The notes under the pieces are model-generated. The model saw nothing but the letters and a program-made list of their open reading frames with translations, was not told the origin of the DNA and did no database searches. Shown here piece after piece: positions 22,172 to 33,809 of a DNA stretch of 64,000 nucleotides. Origin of the DNA: Membranipora membranacea (lineage: Eukaryota; Bryozoa; Gymnolaemata; Cheilostomatida; Membraniporidae); the NCBI GenBank assembly GCA_914767715.1, contig OU612069.1, positions 29,197,387 to 29,261,386 on the forward strand, written 5' to 3'. Position numbers and translations under genes: made by a program. How positions within the stretch are numbered: position 1 is the stretch's first letter; every line of letters begins with the position of its first letter.

Positions 22172-22909
22172 ATGGGGGGGGGGGGGGGGGCACGGTTGCA
22201 ACACCAAAGGCTGCAGGTAAATTGGATCATACTTCTAACAAATGTGTATGCTACAATTCTCATTGCTGTTATATCTGACAGCTGAATATTTCATATTTGA
22301 CAGCTGAGTGTAACTGTGTAGCCCGACAGGTGGTTGCAGATCACACCAGTCAGCTAACTTGTCTCTTCCGCAGCTTCAAGAATATTGATCTACTCAAAAT
22401 TAAACTACAAGTCAGTATCTTACACAAAGTTCTGAGTTATTGAGAAGCTAAAATGTGGCAGGTCCTCAAGTTTGATAGTTATCAATCCCTTCTAATAGTC
22501 AAGAAAGTTTAAACAGATATAAAATTCAGGATAAATTGTTATGAGCATTAAAATAGTATTCAAATTTGGCAAGATCAAAAGCATTCAACAAGCCCTTTAA
22601 TATAGCAGATGGGGCCATACATGTAATCCTATTTGCATATGGTTGTTTCAACTATCTCAGCGTAACTATCTCAGCGTAACTATCTCAGCTTAACTATTGC
22701 GGGGCTGGGTTAAGACTGCACACTGTTCTATACTTTACATCTGTGGATTGTATCCCATGATGCACTGCTGTGTTTTCCAGCCTTGTGCTCCTACTTTTAC
22801 AGAGAAAAGTTGCATTGTGGGAAGGGTGGTGGCTGCTGTATTGGATACTTTATATGATATCAAAGAATCAATTAATGAATATTATAAAATAAGTGGTGCT
22901 GTTGCCTAA
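22172..22909 (+). pseudogene. P2 module, copy 2: 3'-truncated
   Basis: Leader exon ends at 22216 (donor GTAAAT) and contains a 17-base poly-G run after an AT, which puts any frame from that ATG out of phase with copy 4. Exon 22374-22410 reads FKNIDLLKIKLQ; exon 22781-22909 starts PCAPTFTEKSC and ends ISGAVA and a stop. The last two exons seen in other copies are absent: after about 22970 the sequence switches to the spacer that precedes K-C, so there is no AATAAA-bearing terminal exon. Probably non-functional unless the stop in the PCAP exon is the natural end. Confidence 0.4.
22646..22697 (+). repeat. 14-bp tandem repeat in a P2 intron
   Basis: Units AACTATCTCAGCGT, about 3-4 here; about 4 units near 1590-1650 and 5-6 near 34279-34357 in the other P copies. 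Confidence 0.75.
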
Positions 22910-22979
22910 TCTATCATTTTGTCTTTGAATATATAACTGAATGGAAAATACCAGATATTCTGCTAGTTAGATAATAAAA

Positions 22980-23877
22980 AAGGTGGTTTATATGTTTTAT
23001 TGACTGCTGGATAGGGAGAACCATACCATGGATATGGAGTTATGTCGAGTCATGCAATAGTTATCTAAGGGCATCAACTGCATCATGAACTGAGCCGACA
23101 CTCACCGACTACCTGGGTTAGTGTGCATAACATTGTGACACCAAAACAACATAAATCAATATTACCTTGTGTGATGAATTCCCGGAACTGAGATTAAAAA
23201 CTGGAGATTGAAAATTGTTACGGATTCACAAATATTTTGATGTACCTTTGGAAAAAAATTAGGAGAAATATTGGTTTTAGTCCTATTTATTTCCCCTCAA
23301 GTGTACCATAAAATCTATATATAAATACCAAGGTCATTGTTTAGGTGAAGCATGAGTAACCTAGGCTATAGTCTCAATCACTATAATACTGGTTTTTCTA
23401 GAAATGATTAGCGTATTGAGCTAAGGCATTCACTTCCTGGGTCTCTGATCGAGAACATTAGCAGACCTGATCATGATTTCAATTTTTTGACTATTTCATA
23501 TCTATTGCATATCTTATACAAAAAGGTTTGCAGTAACCCGCCGCTACCTCTGTCATCAGAAGAGTTTTTGGTCTGTGAAAAAAGAGGCAATACATCATGT
23601 TGAAATAAAGGTTATGTGTTGGTTAAAACTATGGGCCAAATTCGCAAGTTTTCTTCTGTCCAAAGACTGGGAAATGGCGACAAAACAGCTGCCAAGTTTT
23701 ATAATGACACATTTTTTTGAATACTTTTATTTCTCGACAGTTTTTTATAAACCATCTCTTATGGTAAATGTACAGAACAAATTTCACAACATGTAATTTA
23801 TCTGCAAAAATAAAACATACATAAAAACACACAAGTTGTCTCAGTTTGCAGGCACACCTGGGGCCAAGTAGTCAGTA
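22980..23877. other. array spacer, no gene seen
   Basis: Begins at the junction that truncates P2 copy 2. It has one copy of the 30-bp sequence (near 23450-23479), a GATACAAAAAGG-like motif near 23514 and the same short open stretches (near 23575-23796) found in each unit. Confidence 0.45.
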
Positions 23878-23960
23878 GACTGCAGCGGAACTCGAACTCG
23901 GATCCTCAATCACCACATTTGAGGACATGAGCTCTAACCAACTGAGCTACATCCTATTTC
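23878..23960 (-). repeat. tRNA-derived SINE head, family S3
   Basis: As at 3914: minus-strand A box TAGCTCAGTTGGTTAGAGC and B box GAGTTCGAGTTCC. Confidence 0.7.
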
Positions 23961-24664
23961 TATGTGTATCTCAAAAAGGGAAAGCAAATCTCAGAACAAA
24001 CTAGTGGTTGCTCTATTTCTGTTGCCGACACAAATCTATACAATCTGGTGAATATTACCTCAGCGGGTCTCACAGGTGAGCAGCTGTAAATCAGCAAAAG
24101 AAATAAATATTTAATAAGATCCCTTAAAATTGATTGATCCGCTGTTCTGTCCTACAACTGTAACTATTCATAAAGGACACCGCGCTGCTTTCCAGGTCTA
24201 GACTAGAGAAAAGCCAAGATTTGGTTTTCCTTGGACAACCTAAATTATTCAGGCCAGTATTTCAGTAAAACAATCATGTGAAGTCCTGTCATTCATATCT
24301 GTATAATTTATACACTATAATACACTTGTACAGATTACTAGTGTTGTGGTATTCTATAGCTTGTCTCTATATTGTATGCTTTTCTGATTTCCTGAATAAT
24401 AACTGTAACTTGTCTGTTTGTAAATAAACTGAGGGTGTTTAGTTATAAGTTTGATTTATTGAGTCTGGTTACTTGGATAGGTAAGAACATGCATTAAAAG
24501 GTAATTTATGTATTCATACATTACGAGTATAGAAAAACACATATAATCAAAGAGAATTCTGAGCTGGAAGATATTGTGCGATGAATTCAGTGCCATATAT
24601 TTCAAAATAGTCAACGTTTGAAGGCGACTGCACTGCTTTTTCTGTTCATTAGCGTCCGTAACTA

Positions 24665-25815
24665 CTACCGAGCACAATGTTGATCGGCACAACAACGTCC
24701 TGAATCACATTGAGCATTAGAATTGCAGGGATCACCCCAGGCTGAAAAACATGATCCTTCATCATAACCATAATCATAATGATAACGTCTGAGACTGCTG
24801 AGATAATGTCTGAAACTAAAAGATAATTTATTAAACATTTGTGGTTTGGTGCAACACTTAGGACTTAAAGTTGATGTTTTAACTACTTATTAAGTGAATG
24901 AAGATCGATGTATATTATAGTTAGCTGTATGTAAGGGGAGTTTGAAGCTTCCTGGTTATCAAATGATACACAGATATTACTTAATCGATACTGTTCAATC
25001 TGGGGCAGCACCAAGTCCTGGTGTCAAACAAACCAATCTACATTATCTGCACTGCTTGTTAAACTCAAAACTCTCATCATCAGCGATAAATAGGAACATA
25101 CAGAATGATTATTTGTTTTGGCATAGTAGATCAATCATTCATTCGCGAAACTTCCAAACTTTAAAAAAATGGTGAGTCAAAGTCAAACATTGCCCTCCAG
25201 CATGTGACCTGTGGGTTCCCACAGAATAAATCCCCTCAAATTTCTCCTGGGTGACAGAATTACTACCATTCTACGTCACACCCACAGAATATGACTTTAA
25301 GTATGATTTAGTGTTCACTGTTAATAAGATGGTTTATAAATGTCAGAGCAATAAATTACTTTCACCTATGTCAGTCACCGACCAAAACACAACTGGGTTC
25401 GAATCTAATCATTGACTTCTGTGATTTAGATTAAAGTTATGAAATAAATATACTAAATAATTTACCCTGCAGATCCTGTGATCATTGAGGCTACAAACAT
25501 CAGAGCCTGAAAATATAAATAACACCATGTCAATGCAGTGACCACAAGAGTGTATATTAGTCATGGGATTAGCTGGTCAATAATTTCAAATAATATAAAT
25601 TGCTAAATAATTATCATTTCCTTGAACCATAAATGCTCTCTGCGGTCAGGAAGAAGCACCAGAGAATAGTTTTTTAAGTGTAGGTATTATTATTACATTA
25701 TTTTCTCCAGTCACATCTACAATAATATCAGAGGGGTGGGATACTTACAACATAATAAATATAGAGATCATGGTGGTGTGATACTTACAACAAGGATGAT
25801 ATAAGTGAAGTTCAT
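24665..25815 (-). CDS. K-C: secreted six-cysteine peptide gene, three exons
   Basis: Exons, minus strand: 25789-25815 (MNFTYIILV), 25466-25506 (ALMFVASMITGSA plus two bases), 24665-24809 (stop TAG). All splice sites are canonical and the phases match K-A; about 70 residues. Exon 3 is 12 nt longer than in K-A, all in the segment before the first cysteine, and the frame is kept. The core is C-x7-C-x5-C-x4-CC-x4-C with three substitutions relative to K-A (WGDPC for WNDPC, ADQHC for ADEHC, final R for W). TATA box 25917-25924; AATAAA at 24455. Intron 1 contains a second, decoy copy of the exon-1 donor (near 25740). The upstream P2 partner is truncated. Confidence 0.75.
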
Positions 25816-25916
25816 TGTGTAGATTTTCTCTCCTGTACTTATCAGATAGATAACAATGTGCCTCTGTGTGTTGTCCTGTGGTGAGCTGTAATAGTACAGA
25901 CCTGTCTGCCTCTCTG

Positions 25917-25924
25917 CTTTTATA
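25917..25924 (-). promoter_or_regulatory. TATA box of K-C
   Basis: TATAAAAG on the minus strand, 102 bp before the ATG, with the conserved K leader. Confidence 0.55.
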
Positions 25925-27047
25925 TTATTCCTCTAGAGATCTTATATCCGGTTCCAGTTTGCAGGGTATTATGGCTACCATTGGCCAACAACCGACACGT
26001 GTTTGTCATACACGGTATGTATTCTCCCTGTGTGTAGATCAAAGGTTTTATTTCTTCAATGTGGTTTTCTTGCTCATTTTGTCAACAAGGAATGGGGATG
26101 CGTGCCAACAGAGGTCCGCAGAATTTTTTTATCCTTGAGAAAATGGGTTGCATTAAGAGCTGAATACAAATTTTATAATTGCTAAGTATGAATAACTTTT
26201 AACACAAATATGCTTTGATGACCTGTTTTGTTCCCTCAATATCTCAATAACCCGCTAACAATAAATCACTTCTTGCTTGAAAATGCTTTGGTCCTGCGAT
26301 ATCTTAATATAAATGCTATTTTTTGAACGTTTCATCTTGGCACAAACATGTTGTTTTGATTTCCTCACACATTCTCACCGCTGAGTTCACCCACTCTTCA
26401 AGCCAATCAACAAGGATGTCACTATGATAGGTCAGTGACCTTGACATCAGATCATACTGATACAAAAAGAGGTCTAGTCAAATCAAAAGTACACCTCATC
26501 TTCAACTCAAAATCAAACTGTGACTAAAATACCACAGACATCTCATTTAAAAAACTAATCTTCTGCTTTTATATTGTATTCGACGGCAAAAATGGTCTTA
26601 CTTTTGACGATTGCAGGCAGACATATTATCATAGAAACACGGTTTAACCTTACCCAAGGCCGAATTCTTCATGGCATTAGCTGAGGTTGTGGTGATCATG
26701 GTCTGAGTCAACGTTGCTATTAATCAGGATGTAATCTAAAGCCGTGGTGTTCATAACCTGAGTGTAAAATAAGCTTACGTCATCCACAAAATTTGACAAT
26801 AGAGAAATCAGAAAGCAAGGAAACTCATTCTTTGAGGATAGTGAATACCGAGTATACCGAGTATATCCTTTATTTATTCCGTACTGATTTCTTGCCCTGC
26901 TTGTCTCAGCATTCTATATCTGAAACACAGCAGATAGCTTCTGGTACAATCTCATATGATGGAATAGCTGATCAACAATCAGAGTGGGTAGTTATAGGAA
27001 CAGCAAGTGATACATGTGAGGAGGCTACCTAACTAACACTGCTGTAT

Positions 27048-27091
27048 CTAGCCTGTCTTGACAAGCTTGTCAAGCTTGTCAAGACAGGCTA
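27048..27091. mobile_element. 44-bp foldback insertion, second copy
   Basis: Identical palindrome to 7097-7140, again between two TGCTGTAT repeats. Confidence 0.7.
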
Positions 27092-28128
27092 TGCTGTATC
27101 ATGCTTTCCCCTCCTGCAAACTGATGTGAACCACCAAAGATAATAATCTGGAAAAAGAGCTACAACTGCCGTCAAACATACAACTATTTAGAAATGGCTG
27201 AACTTTACCATGTGAGTGAGTATTATCTAGGTCAGCCGGTGACCTTATTTTGTCTAGCTCCAAATTTTAACAAGTTGCGTTCAATGTATAAACAAAATAA
27301 GAAGGGTTTTAAATGTTAGCTAGCTGTTTAAATGTTAGCTAGCTGTTTCCAGAATGGACAGAATGACGAAATTTAACACTTATGACTTCTTTACTCCTCT
27401 AGTAAAGTACTTCATTCCTTTACAGCTAGTCATCTTAGTCTTTATCTGCTACCTCACTTCATTCAAATATGAGAGACCTGTGGATTATAGATGGAGACTT
27501 AGACGATCTGCTTCAAAACTACTGAAATTCCCTGCAAAGCGCCCTCAGTCAGTTACCATACTGCAAAATACACAAGTGCCATTGGTAATGACTGTTAGTC
27601 CTGCGACGCCTTATTATACTTTGAACAAATTTTTTAAACCCCTCTTTACAATATGAATCTTACCTTAGCCAGTCTCAACAGTGAGCTCCTGTATATCAAC
27701 AAAAAATTAATAAGATCCATGAAAATGAATTGATCTGCTGTTCTTTCTTCAACTGTAACTAATTATAAAGGACTGCTTGCAAGGTCGGAAGACCAATGCC
27801 AAGAAAGGCCCACTCCATTAGCCCACTCCTGACTGAATAGAAGAGCAAAAAACACATGTTTGGTCAGAAGATCGGTCAGTGAAGAGTGGCCAGTACCATT
27901 CGTTTATTTTTTCTTCAGCTTTAGTATTGAGACCGAATAAGATTTTTCTCCGCTGATAAAACTGATCAATGCTTGAAAAAAACATGTTCTGAGTCAAGGT
28001 CAGCCACCAGCTGTTATAACACATATGAAGGATGTCATTTAATTATCATCAGATAGCACTCTGATACATTAAGGCCAGCTATACATACGCGTGGCATCGA
28101 GTCTTGTCCCGTTTTGCCTCAATTCAAG

Positions 28129-29523
28129 ATGTTCCCACTCCACACAAGTCAAAGAAGGGGGGGGGTGTATAACAGTAAAGGCTGCAGGTAAATTAGATCA
28201 TACTTCTAAAAAAATTGGATGATCCAATTCTCATTGCACTTATATCTGACGGCTGAGTCTTTTATATTTGACAGCTGAGTGTAAATGTGTAGCCGAACAG
28301 GTGGTTACAGATCACACCAGTAAGCTAACTTGTCTCTTCCACAGCTTCAAGAATAACGATCTACTCAAAATCAAACTTCAAGGTCAGTACTTTACACAAC
28401 GTTCCTGGTCATTGAGAAGCTAAAATGTGGCAGGTCCTCAAGTATGAGAGTTTTTAATCCCTTCTAATAGTCATGGAAGTTAGCTCAGACACAAATCTGT
28501 GGTAAATACTATTTTGAGGTCTGAGGTTTATGACTAAAGTGTTATGAGAGAGCGAGTATTAAGGTAGTTTTCAAATATTTGACGAGATCAAAAGCATTCC
28601 ACAAGCCCTTAAATACATCAGATGGGATGTTTAACGCTTGTAATCCTATATGCATATGGTTGATTTAATTATCCCCCCAGCGTAACAATCGAATGGGCTA
28701 AGACTGCACACTGTTCCATATTTTATATCTGTGGAATGTATCCCATAATGCACTGCTGTGTTTTCCTGCCCTGTGCTCCTAGTTTGACAGAGAAAAGTTG
28801 CATTGTGGGAAGGGGCGTAGCCTGTTGGATTAGATACCAAATATGACAACAAATAATCAGTTGCCTAATCTTGCATTTTGTCTTTAAGTATAAAACGGAA
28901 TGGAAAATGCCAGATATTCTGCTAGTTATAGATATTTATGTGTGTGATTGTAGAGTATTTTGTGTGTAACATCCTATCTAAGTTACCACACATCGGCTGG
29001 TCTGCAGTGATTGCTCTGTTTATGCTCAGCCGTAGTCTGATACAGACAGCCAGATGTGAGAACGTAGGTAATACTCAGGATTTATTCCTCTGTATAATAG
29101 ATGGTATGTACGGAGCTCTGAGATGTAGTGAGACTATGATATCTAACTGTCTTTGAGGCAGGGTAAGTTTATCATCTACCTCCTCTCAATAACTGTTCTC
29201 AGGCAGGAGCGGAGGGGAGGGGAGAGGAGGGGAGAGGAGGGGGGAGGGGTGTTTTATTTATAGGGAGTGAAGTCTTTGGATCTTTTGACACTTGGTATTT
29301 CAATTGTGCAGTAGTACAGCCAAGATGTGAGAAAATTGAGATCCGGTCCTCCAGCTTGTCTCAGCAAGGAAACTGATTTTACCTTGTGGTGAGTCCTTCC
29401 CCAACAGAGCAATGGCATTCACAAATATTTTGGGCAATGAAACTGTCATAATATTCGACTCTTGATTCTCTATGTTACTTGCAGGTTGGTTTCGCGGAGC
29501 AGGGAAAGATAAATTGCTTATGA
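28129..29523 (+). pseudogene. P2 module, copy 3: nonsense and splice-site lesions
   Basis: Leader exon 28129-28187 has an open frame (MFPLHTSQRRGGVYNSKGC) to a GTAAAT donor. Exon 2 starts at 28345 (FKNNDLLKIKLQ). The PCAP exon near 28769 has lost its acceptor (TTTTCCTG for TTTTCCAG) and is shifted after VGRG. The next exon (from 29008) ends in a stop at 29154-29156 in place of the arginine-glycine-tryptophan end. The terminal exon 29485-29523 (VGFAEQGKINCL) and AATAAA (29646) remain. There is no K gene after this copy; the next P copy follows directly. Confidence 0.6.
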
Positions 29524-29669
29524 GTTGATATGAGCTGGATACAGACTAGTCACACTGGCTCAGAGACTTTTTCTAGTATTTAATATGACGGTTAAGAAAC
29601 ATTTGTTTTACATTTCGGGTATCAGATTTATCCTGCACATTTGTTAATAAAGTTGAATATTGAAAGACA

Positions 29670-31010
29670 CCCACAAGAAGAATCATTTATATAGTTAGAG
29701 AAAATAGAAAGCAATAACAGATTTAAATAAGCTGTCCCCGTAAATTTGACAATAGAGAAATCAGAAAGCAAGGAAACTCATTCTTTGAGGATAGTGAATA
29801 CCGAGTATACCGAGTATATCCTTTATTTATTCCGTACTGATTACTAGCCCTGCTTTTCTCAGCATTCTACATCTGAGACACAGCAGATAGATTCTGGTAC
29901 AATCTCTTATGATGGAGTAGCTGGTCCACAATCAGAGTGGGTAGTTATAGGAACAGCAAGTTATACATGTTGATCTAAAATAGAAGATGACAGTTTGGGC
30001 TTACCCAAGGGCAGGCTTCTTTATGCTAAAGCTGCAGGCTTCTCATGGCTAAATCTAAGGCTGCAGTGATAATGATCCCAAAAATAAAGGCAACTGAGTA
30101 TTGATTCCTGAGTGTACTAACTATACAGTAATAATCTACTGCTGCCACTCAGGCTAATGTCTGCTTATAGAATTCTGTAAAGCTCAAAGTTAACTAATTG
30201 AGGCTCAGATCTTGAAATTGTCACCTAATGGGCAAATAATAAGCAGAAACTGATCTTCAATATCAGGATATGAAGTAAACGCACTGGGTGATGCCTTCAT
30301 TATTGTCAACTAATAAGACTGTAACAGCCATTACGTATGCCAGATAATTAATATCATACCCTGTTTTTACTATCAGTTTGTGCAAACTATTTTCCCATTA
30401 GGTGACCATCCCAAGATTGCAGCCTCATAATTATTAGTTTTGAGCTATATACATAATTTAATAAGCACACAGTGGCCTGTGTGGCAGCAGTGGTAGAGTA
30501 TAGATTTCTAACCCTGCTTGTCTCAGCATTCTTTATCTGAAACATGGCCCTGCTGTGATAACCATTTGTTTGTATGTGATGAAAGCTATGAATTATCTAA
30601 AATCACGCTCAAGATACCAAATAAATTTCATCAAATAACATACCCATTCAAATTCAGTCATAGATTTGACCAGATGTACAATTTGTCAAAAGTGGTGACA
30701 TATTGCATCATTTTGTTGAATAAAAGTCTGTGACTTGGTTCATTGACCTCGTGCTTAAAACTTCTGAACACTTCAAGCTATGATCTTCATGAAGAAGTTA
30801 TTGCTAATCAACTGTGATTGAAGTTTAAATAACAATGTTGTTTTTCTTGCCATATTCTGCATTTGAGAATACAGTCACATGGTTGCTTAGCACTTTTCTG
30901 GCTTTCAGTATAAATCCGGCATTCTGAGTATTAAAGGAAGTCTGATTAATCAAAGTATGTCAACGATTCACACAAATTGACACTTTTGATGTTGTACTGT
31001 TATTTCTTTC
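29670..31010. other. mosaic spacer between P copies 3 and 4
   Basis: 29740-29970 repeats the segment found at 26785-27015, broken off at ATACATGTTGATC; 29965-30080 repeats 18545-18655; then about 30080-30300 resembles the SINE-end and spacer near 9450 and 11500. About 30300-30990 has no other copy in the window that I can see. No gene supported; the open frame at 30518-30733 has no domain or splice context. Confidence 0.45.
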
Positions 31011-31748
31011 CTGAGGCAAACACATCAATCTAATCTTATTTTGTACTCAGTATTCTTTGTAGTTCTAAACAGATTCTGGGATCCTTTATATCAATTGTAG
31101 GTGCTGTTCTTTTCATGTTTCGGAGAATCTGCCGGTTCTCTGGCAAAACCCTTTGTACGTGTGGTGATGGCTTGGTATATGTGTGTGAATGAACTCTTAA
31201 TGTGATCATGCACAGAGGGATATGGTTTAGGAAATGTGGAGCTCAGTATATCCTGTTCTATGTTGGTTTGAATGCCAACAGAAATCCGGTTTAGCGATAA
31301 ACATTCTCATGTACGTTTAGATATGTCGCTTATTGTAGACCAGGTGGTATTATTTTCCTATCAGGCATCTGTCACACAAAAACTGAATGACACACCTTCT
31401 ATCAGCTTCTTCACATTTATTATACCAAAAAATTAGCAGCTTTATCGGTTGACTTTATAATGTTAATGTCTTCAGAAAAATTTTCTGATTCATTCTTGAA
31501 ATTTTGAGTTCTATTTTTCTTAAAAACAAAGACACCTACAACTTAACTTTAGGCTGTTCGAATAATGTTTGGACCACTTTGCCACCAAGTTGCTCCCATC
31601 CTTTTGGGGCTGTCAGCTGCCTGAAGATGAGGGAACAACTCGAAATTCAGGCAAACTGGGTCATTCCAAAATTGGACGGTTTTAATAGTGACCTACATTG
31701 ATCCATTAAACACAGTAAATACACTCAGAGCCTATCTATGTGTTACAG

Positions 31749-32077
31749 GACAGCAGGTGGAGTACTGTAGGCAGCACGTCGATCTGTTTGTGTGGGATGG
31801 AGACAAGAGTTGATTCTGACTGCATCGCTAAAAAGTTCACAGGTAGATCAGCTTCAACTAAAGCAGACCCACCTCACCTCACTTGAGAGAATCAGATAGC
31901 TGTCTTCTAACCAAAAATAATTCTGGGGATTTGATTGTAATCAAATATTCACTGTCATTTAGCCAACCACTTTGTGTTCGAATGGAAGAAACTGTCAACA
32001 TATCTAACAAAACAGTGAGAAGACGAGATTGCATTGCGAGAATGAATGTTTACCAGACAGCCTGTAGAGTAGAGTAG
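31749..32077 (+). CDS. P0 module, copy 4 locus: two putative exons
   Basis: Same structure as 542-870: acceptor TGTTACAG, QQVEYCRQHVDLF..., then acceptor TTCACTGTCATTTAG (ends 31962) and LCVRMEETVNISNKTV ... RRDCIARMNVYQTACRVE and a stop at 32075-32077. The intervening 190 bp is kept, unlike copy 2. Incomplete model, function unknown. Confidence 0.3.
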
Positions 32078-32358
32078 AGAAGTGTAGTGGTCACGGGAGC
32101 AAATGTTCTGAATTTGGCACCGCCTGAAATAGCTAACTTTGAGGCTAGCTTAAATTTAATCTACGTAAAGCCACACCTCAGCTGGCCAAATTTAGTGCTA
32201 GCTAACATAAAGTCACCCTCACATTAGCTAAACTAAACTGTTGCTAATATTTACTCGTCTGAAGAATATCTAATATTTGATGATAAAATTGTCAAATTAT
32301 GCTGATGTAACACAATGTTGGGGAGTTCAGTAATCCATGTTTAATTATCCCATTACAG

Positions 32359-32949
32359 AGGACTTGATTTGTAATGTATTCGGATATCAGCCCTCATCAG
32401 CCACCCGGGATGATGTCGTTCTCCCGATAGTGCTGACCACCTGCTTCATGTGTCACATGACCGACGGTAAACTGTGCTCTCAGTACATGAAGTCTCTACT
32501 GGAAGGCCTGCAATGGGTGATCGAATGCCTCGGAGAGTCAAAGATCAAATGCCTCGGTGACTGGGTGAGAATACGCTAAGGGTTATGTGCTCATGTCAAC
32601 TGAGAGGATAACTTAAGTAGTCTTAATCAAGAATACATAATAAATAATTGACATGATCGATTTTTTTCTGAGCTTGTCTTGATGATTTCAGAGAGATATC
32701 AATGGCTATCAAATAGACTGATTATGCTGTTTTGGTTTGTAACATCAAGCACATAAGACATCATAACATAATAATTTTTGCCCGCAGATGACGTTGTACA
32801 AACACTATGAGGTTTGCCCCTGTGCCAAGCCCTCTTCTCCCTGTGCTAAGAAGGAGATTGTGAGAGTGACTGAAGCAGAACCTTGTATGCAGAAAACAGC
32901 ACAGGACGTCTTGAACTGCTACGCTGACCTCATGACTACAGAAAACTGA
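32359..32949 (+). CDS. P1 module, copy 4 locus: two intact cysteine-rich exons
   Basis: Exon 32359-32564 (acceptor CCCATTACAG, phase-0 GTGAGA donor) and exon 32788-32949 (acceptor TTGCCCGCAG, stop TGA). Same lengths as copy 2. Differences from copy 2 are a few residues, including one that adds a cysteine (ECLGES for ERLGES) and one that removes one (TLYKHYE for ALCKHYE). No stops or indels, so the reading frame has been kept since duplication. The hairpin and 67-bp repeats follow as in copy 2. Upstream exon missing from the model. Confidence 0.55.
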
Positions 32950-33158
32950 AAGTTCTGATCATAACGACCTGCTTATGTGTCTCTCCCAAGGCAATGTGGG
33001 CAATCTGATGCACCTTAATACCCGCATGTTCGCCTGAATATCACAGCCAGCTTGTTTTGTCTCACTGAGATCTTTGTAAACAACGTTAAGCGTCCCCGAT
33101 GTCAGGCTTCCCAGCGCCATCTGATATTTGAAGGTATTTACATATTGAAGGGTTTATA

Positions 33159-33252
33159 AAGAAACTAAGGCTAGCAATATCTCACAAGCCCTACATTAAT
33201 TCTGTTTACGGATATGTAGGGCTTCTGAGGTAATTGCTACCCTCAGTTTCTT
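33159..33252. repeat. hairpin, second copy
   Basis: Same inverted repeat as 21456-21548 with one inserted A in the 3' arm. Confidence 0.6.
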
Positions 33253-33335
33253 AGTTCCTAAACTTCTCGGATAAGTGTAGCTATGGTAAACATCAGATAT
33301 TATAAATACTGATATCGTGATGTTACAGGAAGCTT

Positions 33336-33469
33336 AGAGCCATGTACCAGTGATCGAACACACAGGTCCGTCTGTAGTGGCGGAGGGTAGAGAGATAGCT
33401 TTAGAGCCCTGTACCAGTGATCGAACACACAGGTCTGTCTGTAGTGGCGGAGGGTAGAGAGATAGCTCT
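33336..33469 (+). repeat. 67-bp tandem repeat, two units
   Basis: Unit starts at 33336 and 33403; three units in the copy 2 locus. Confidence 0.85.
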
Positions 33470-33742
33470 AGATTTTATCCAGCATTTCCTGAAAATGAAT
33501 CTGCCGTACCTGAGTAACGTCTCCTGTGTGCTCAGCCCTGTCCTGGAGAGGAGAATATGACTCAGGAGGACTATTTATTTATTCATTTTCTTCTTCAGCT
33601 CTAGTATTGAGACCGAATAAGTTTGTTCTCCGCTGATAAAACTGATTGATGCTTGGAAAAAAGATGCTTTGAGTCAAGTACGGCCACCATCTATTATATA
33701 CCATAAGAGTATGACATTTAATTATTATCCAGATAGCTCTCC

Positions 33743-33754
33743 GATACAAAAAGG
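33743..33754 (+). promoter_or_regulatory. candidate core promoter of P2 copy 4
   Basis: GATACAAAAAGG upstream of the conserved CAGCTATTCGTACGCTTAAC segment and the leader exon that ends at 33846. Confidence 0.35.
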
Positions 33755-33809
33755 CCAGCTATTCGTACGCTTAACATCATGTTCGGTCCAATTTTGCCTG
33801 AATTGTAGA

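Noticed and set aside
28646-28852. Minus-strand frame MLSYLVSNPTGYAPSH... (also at 42.8-43.1 kb)
   Set aside because: It is the antisense shadow of the decayed P2 PCAP exon and its intron.
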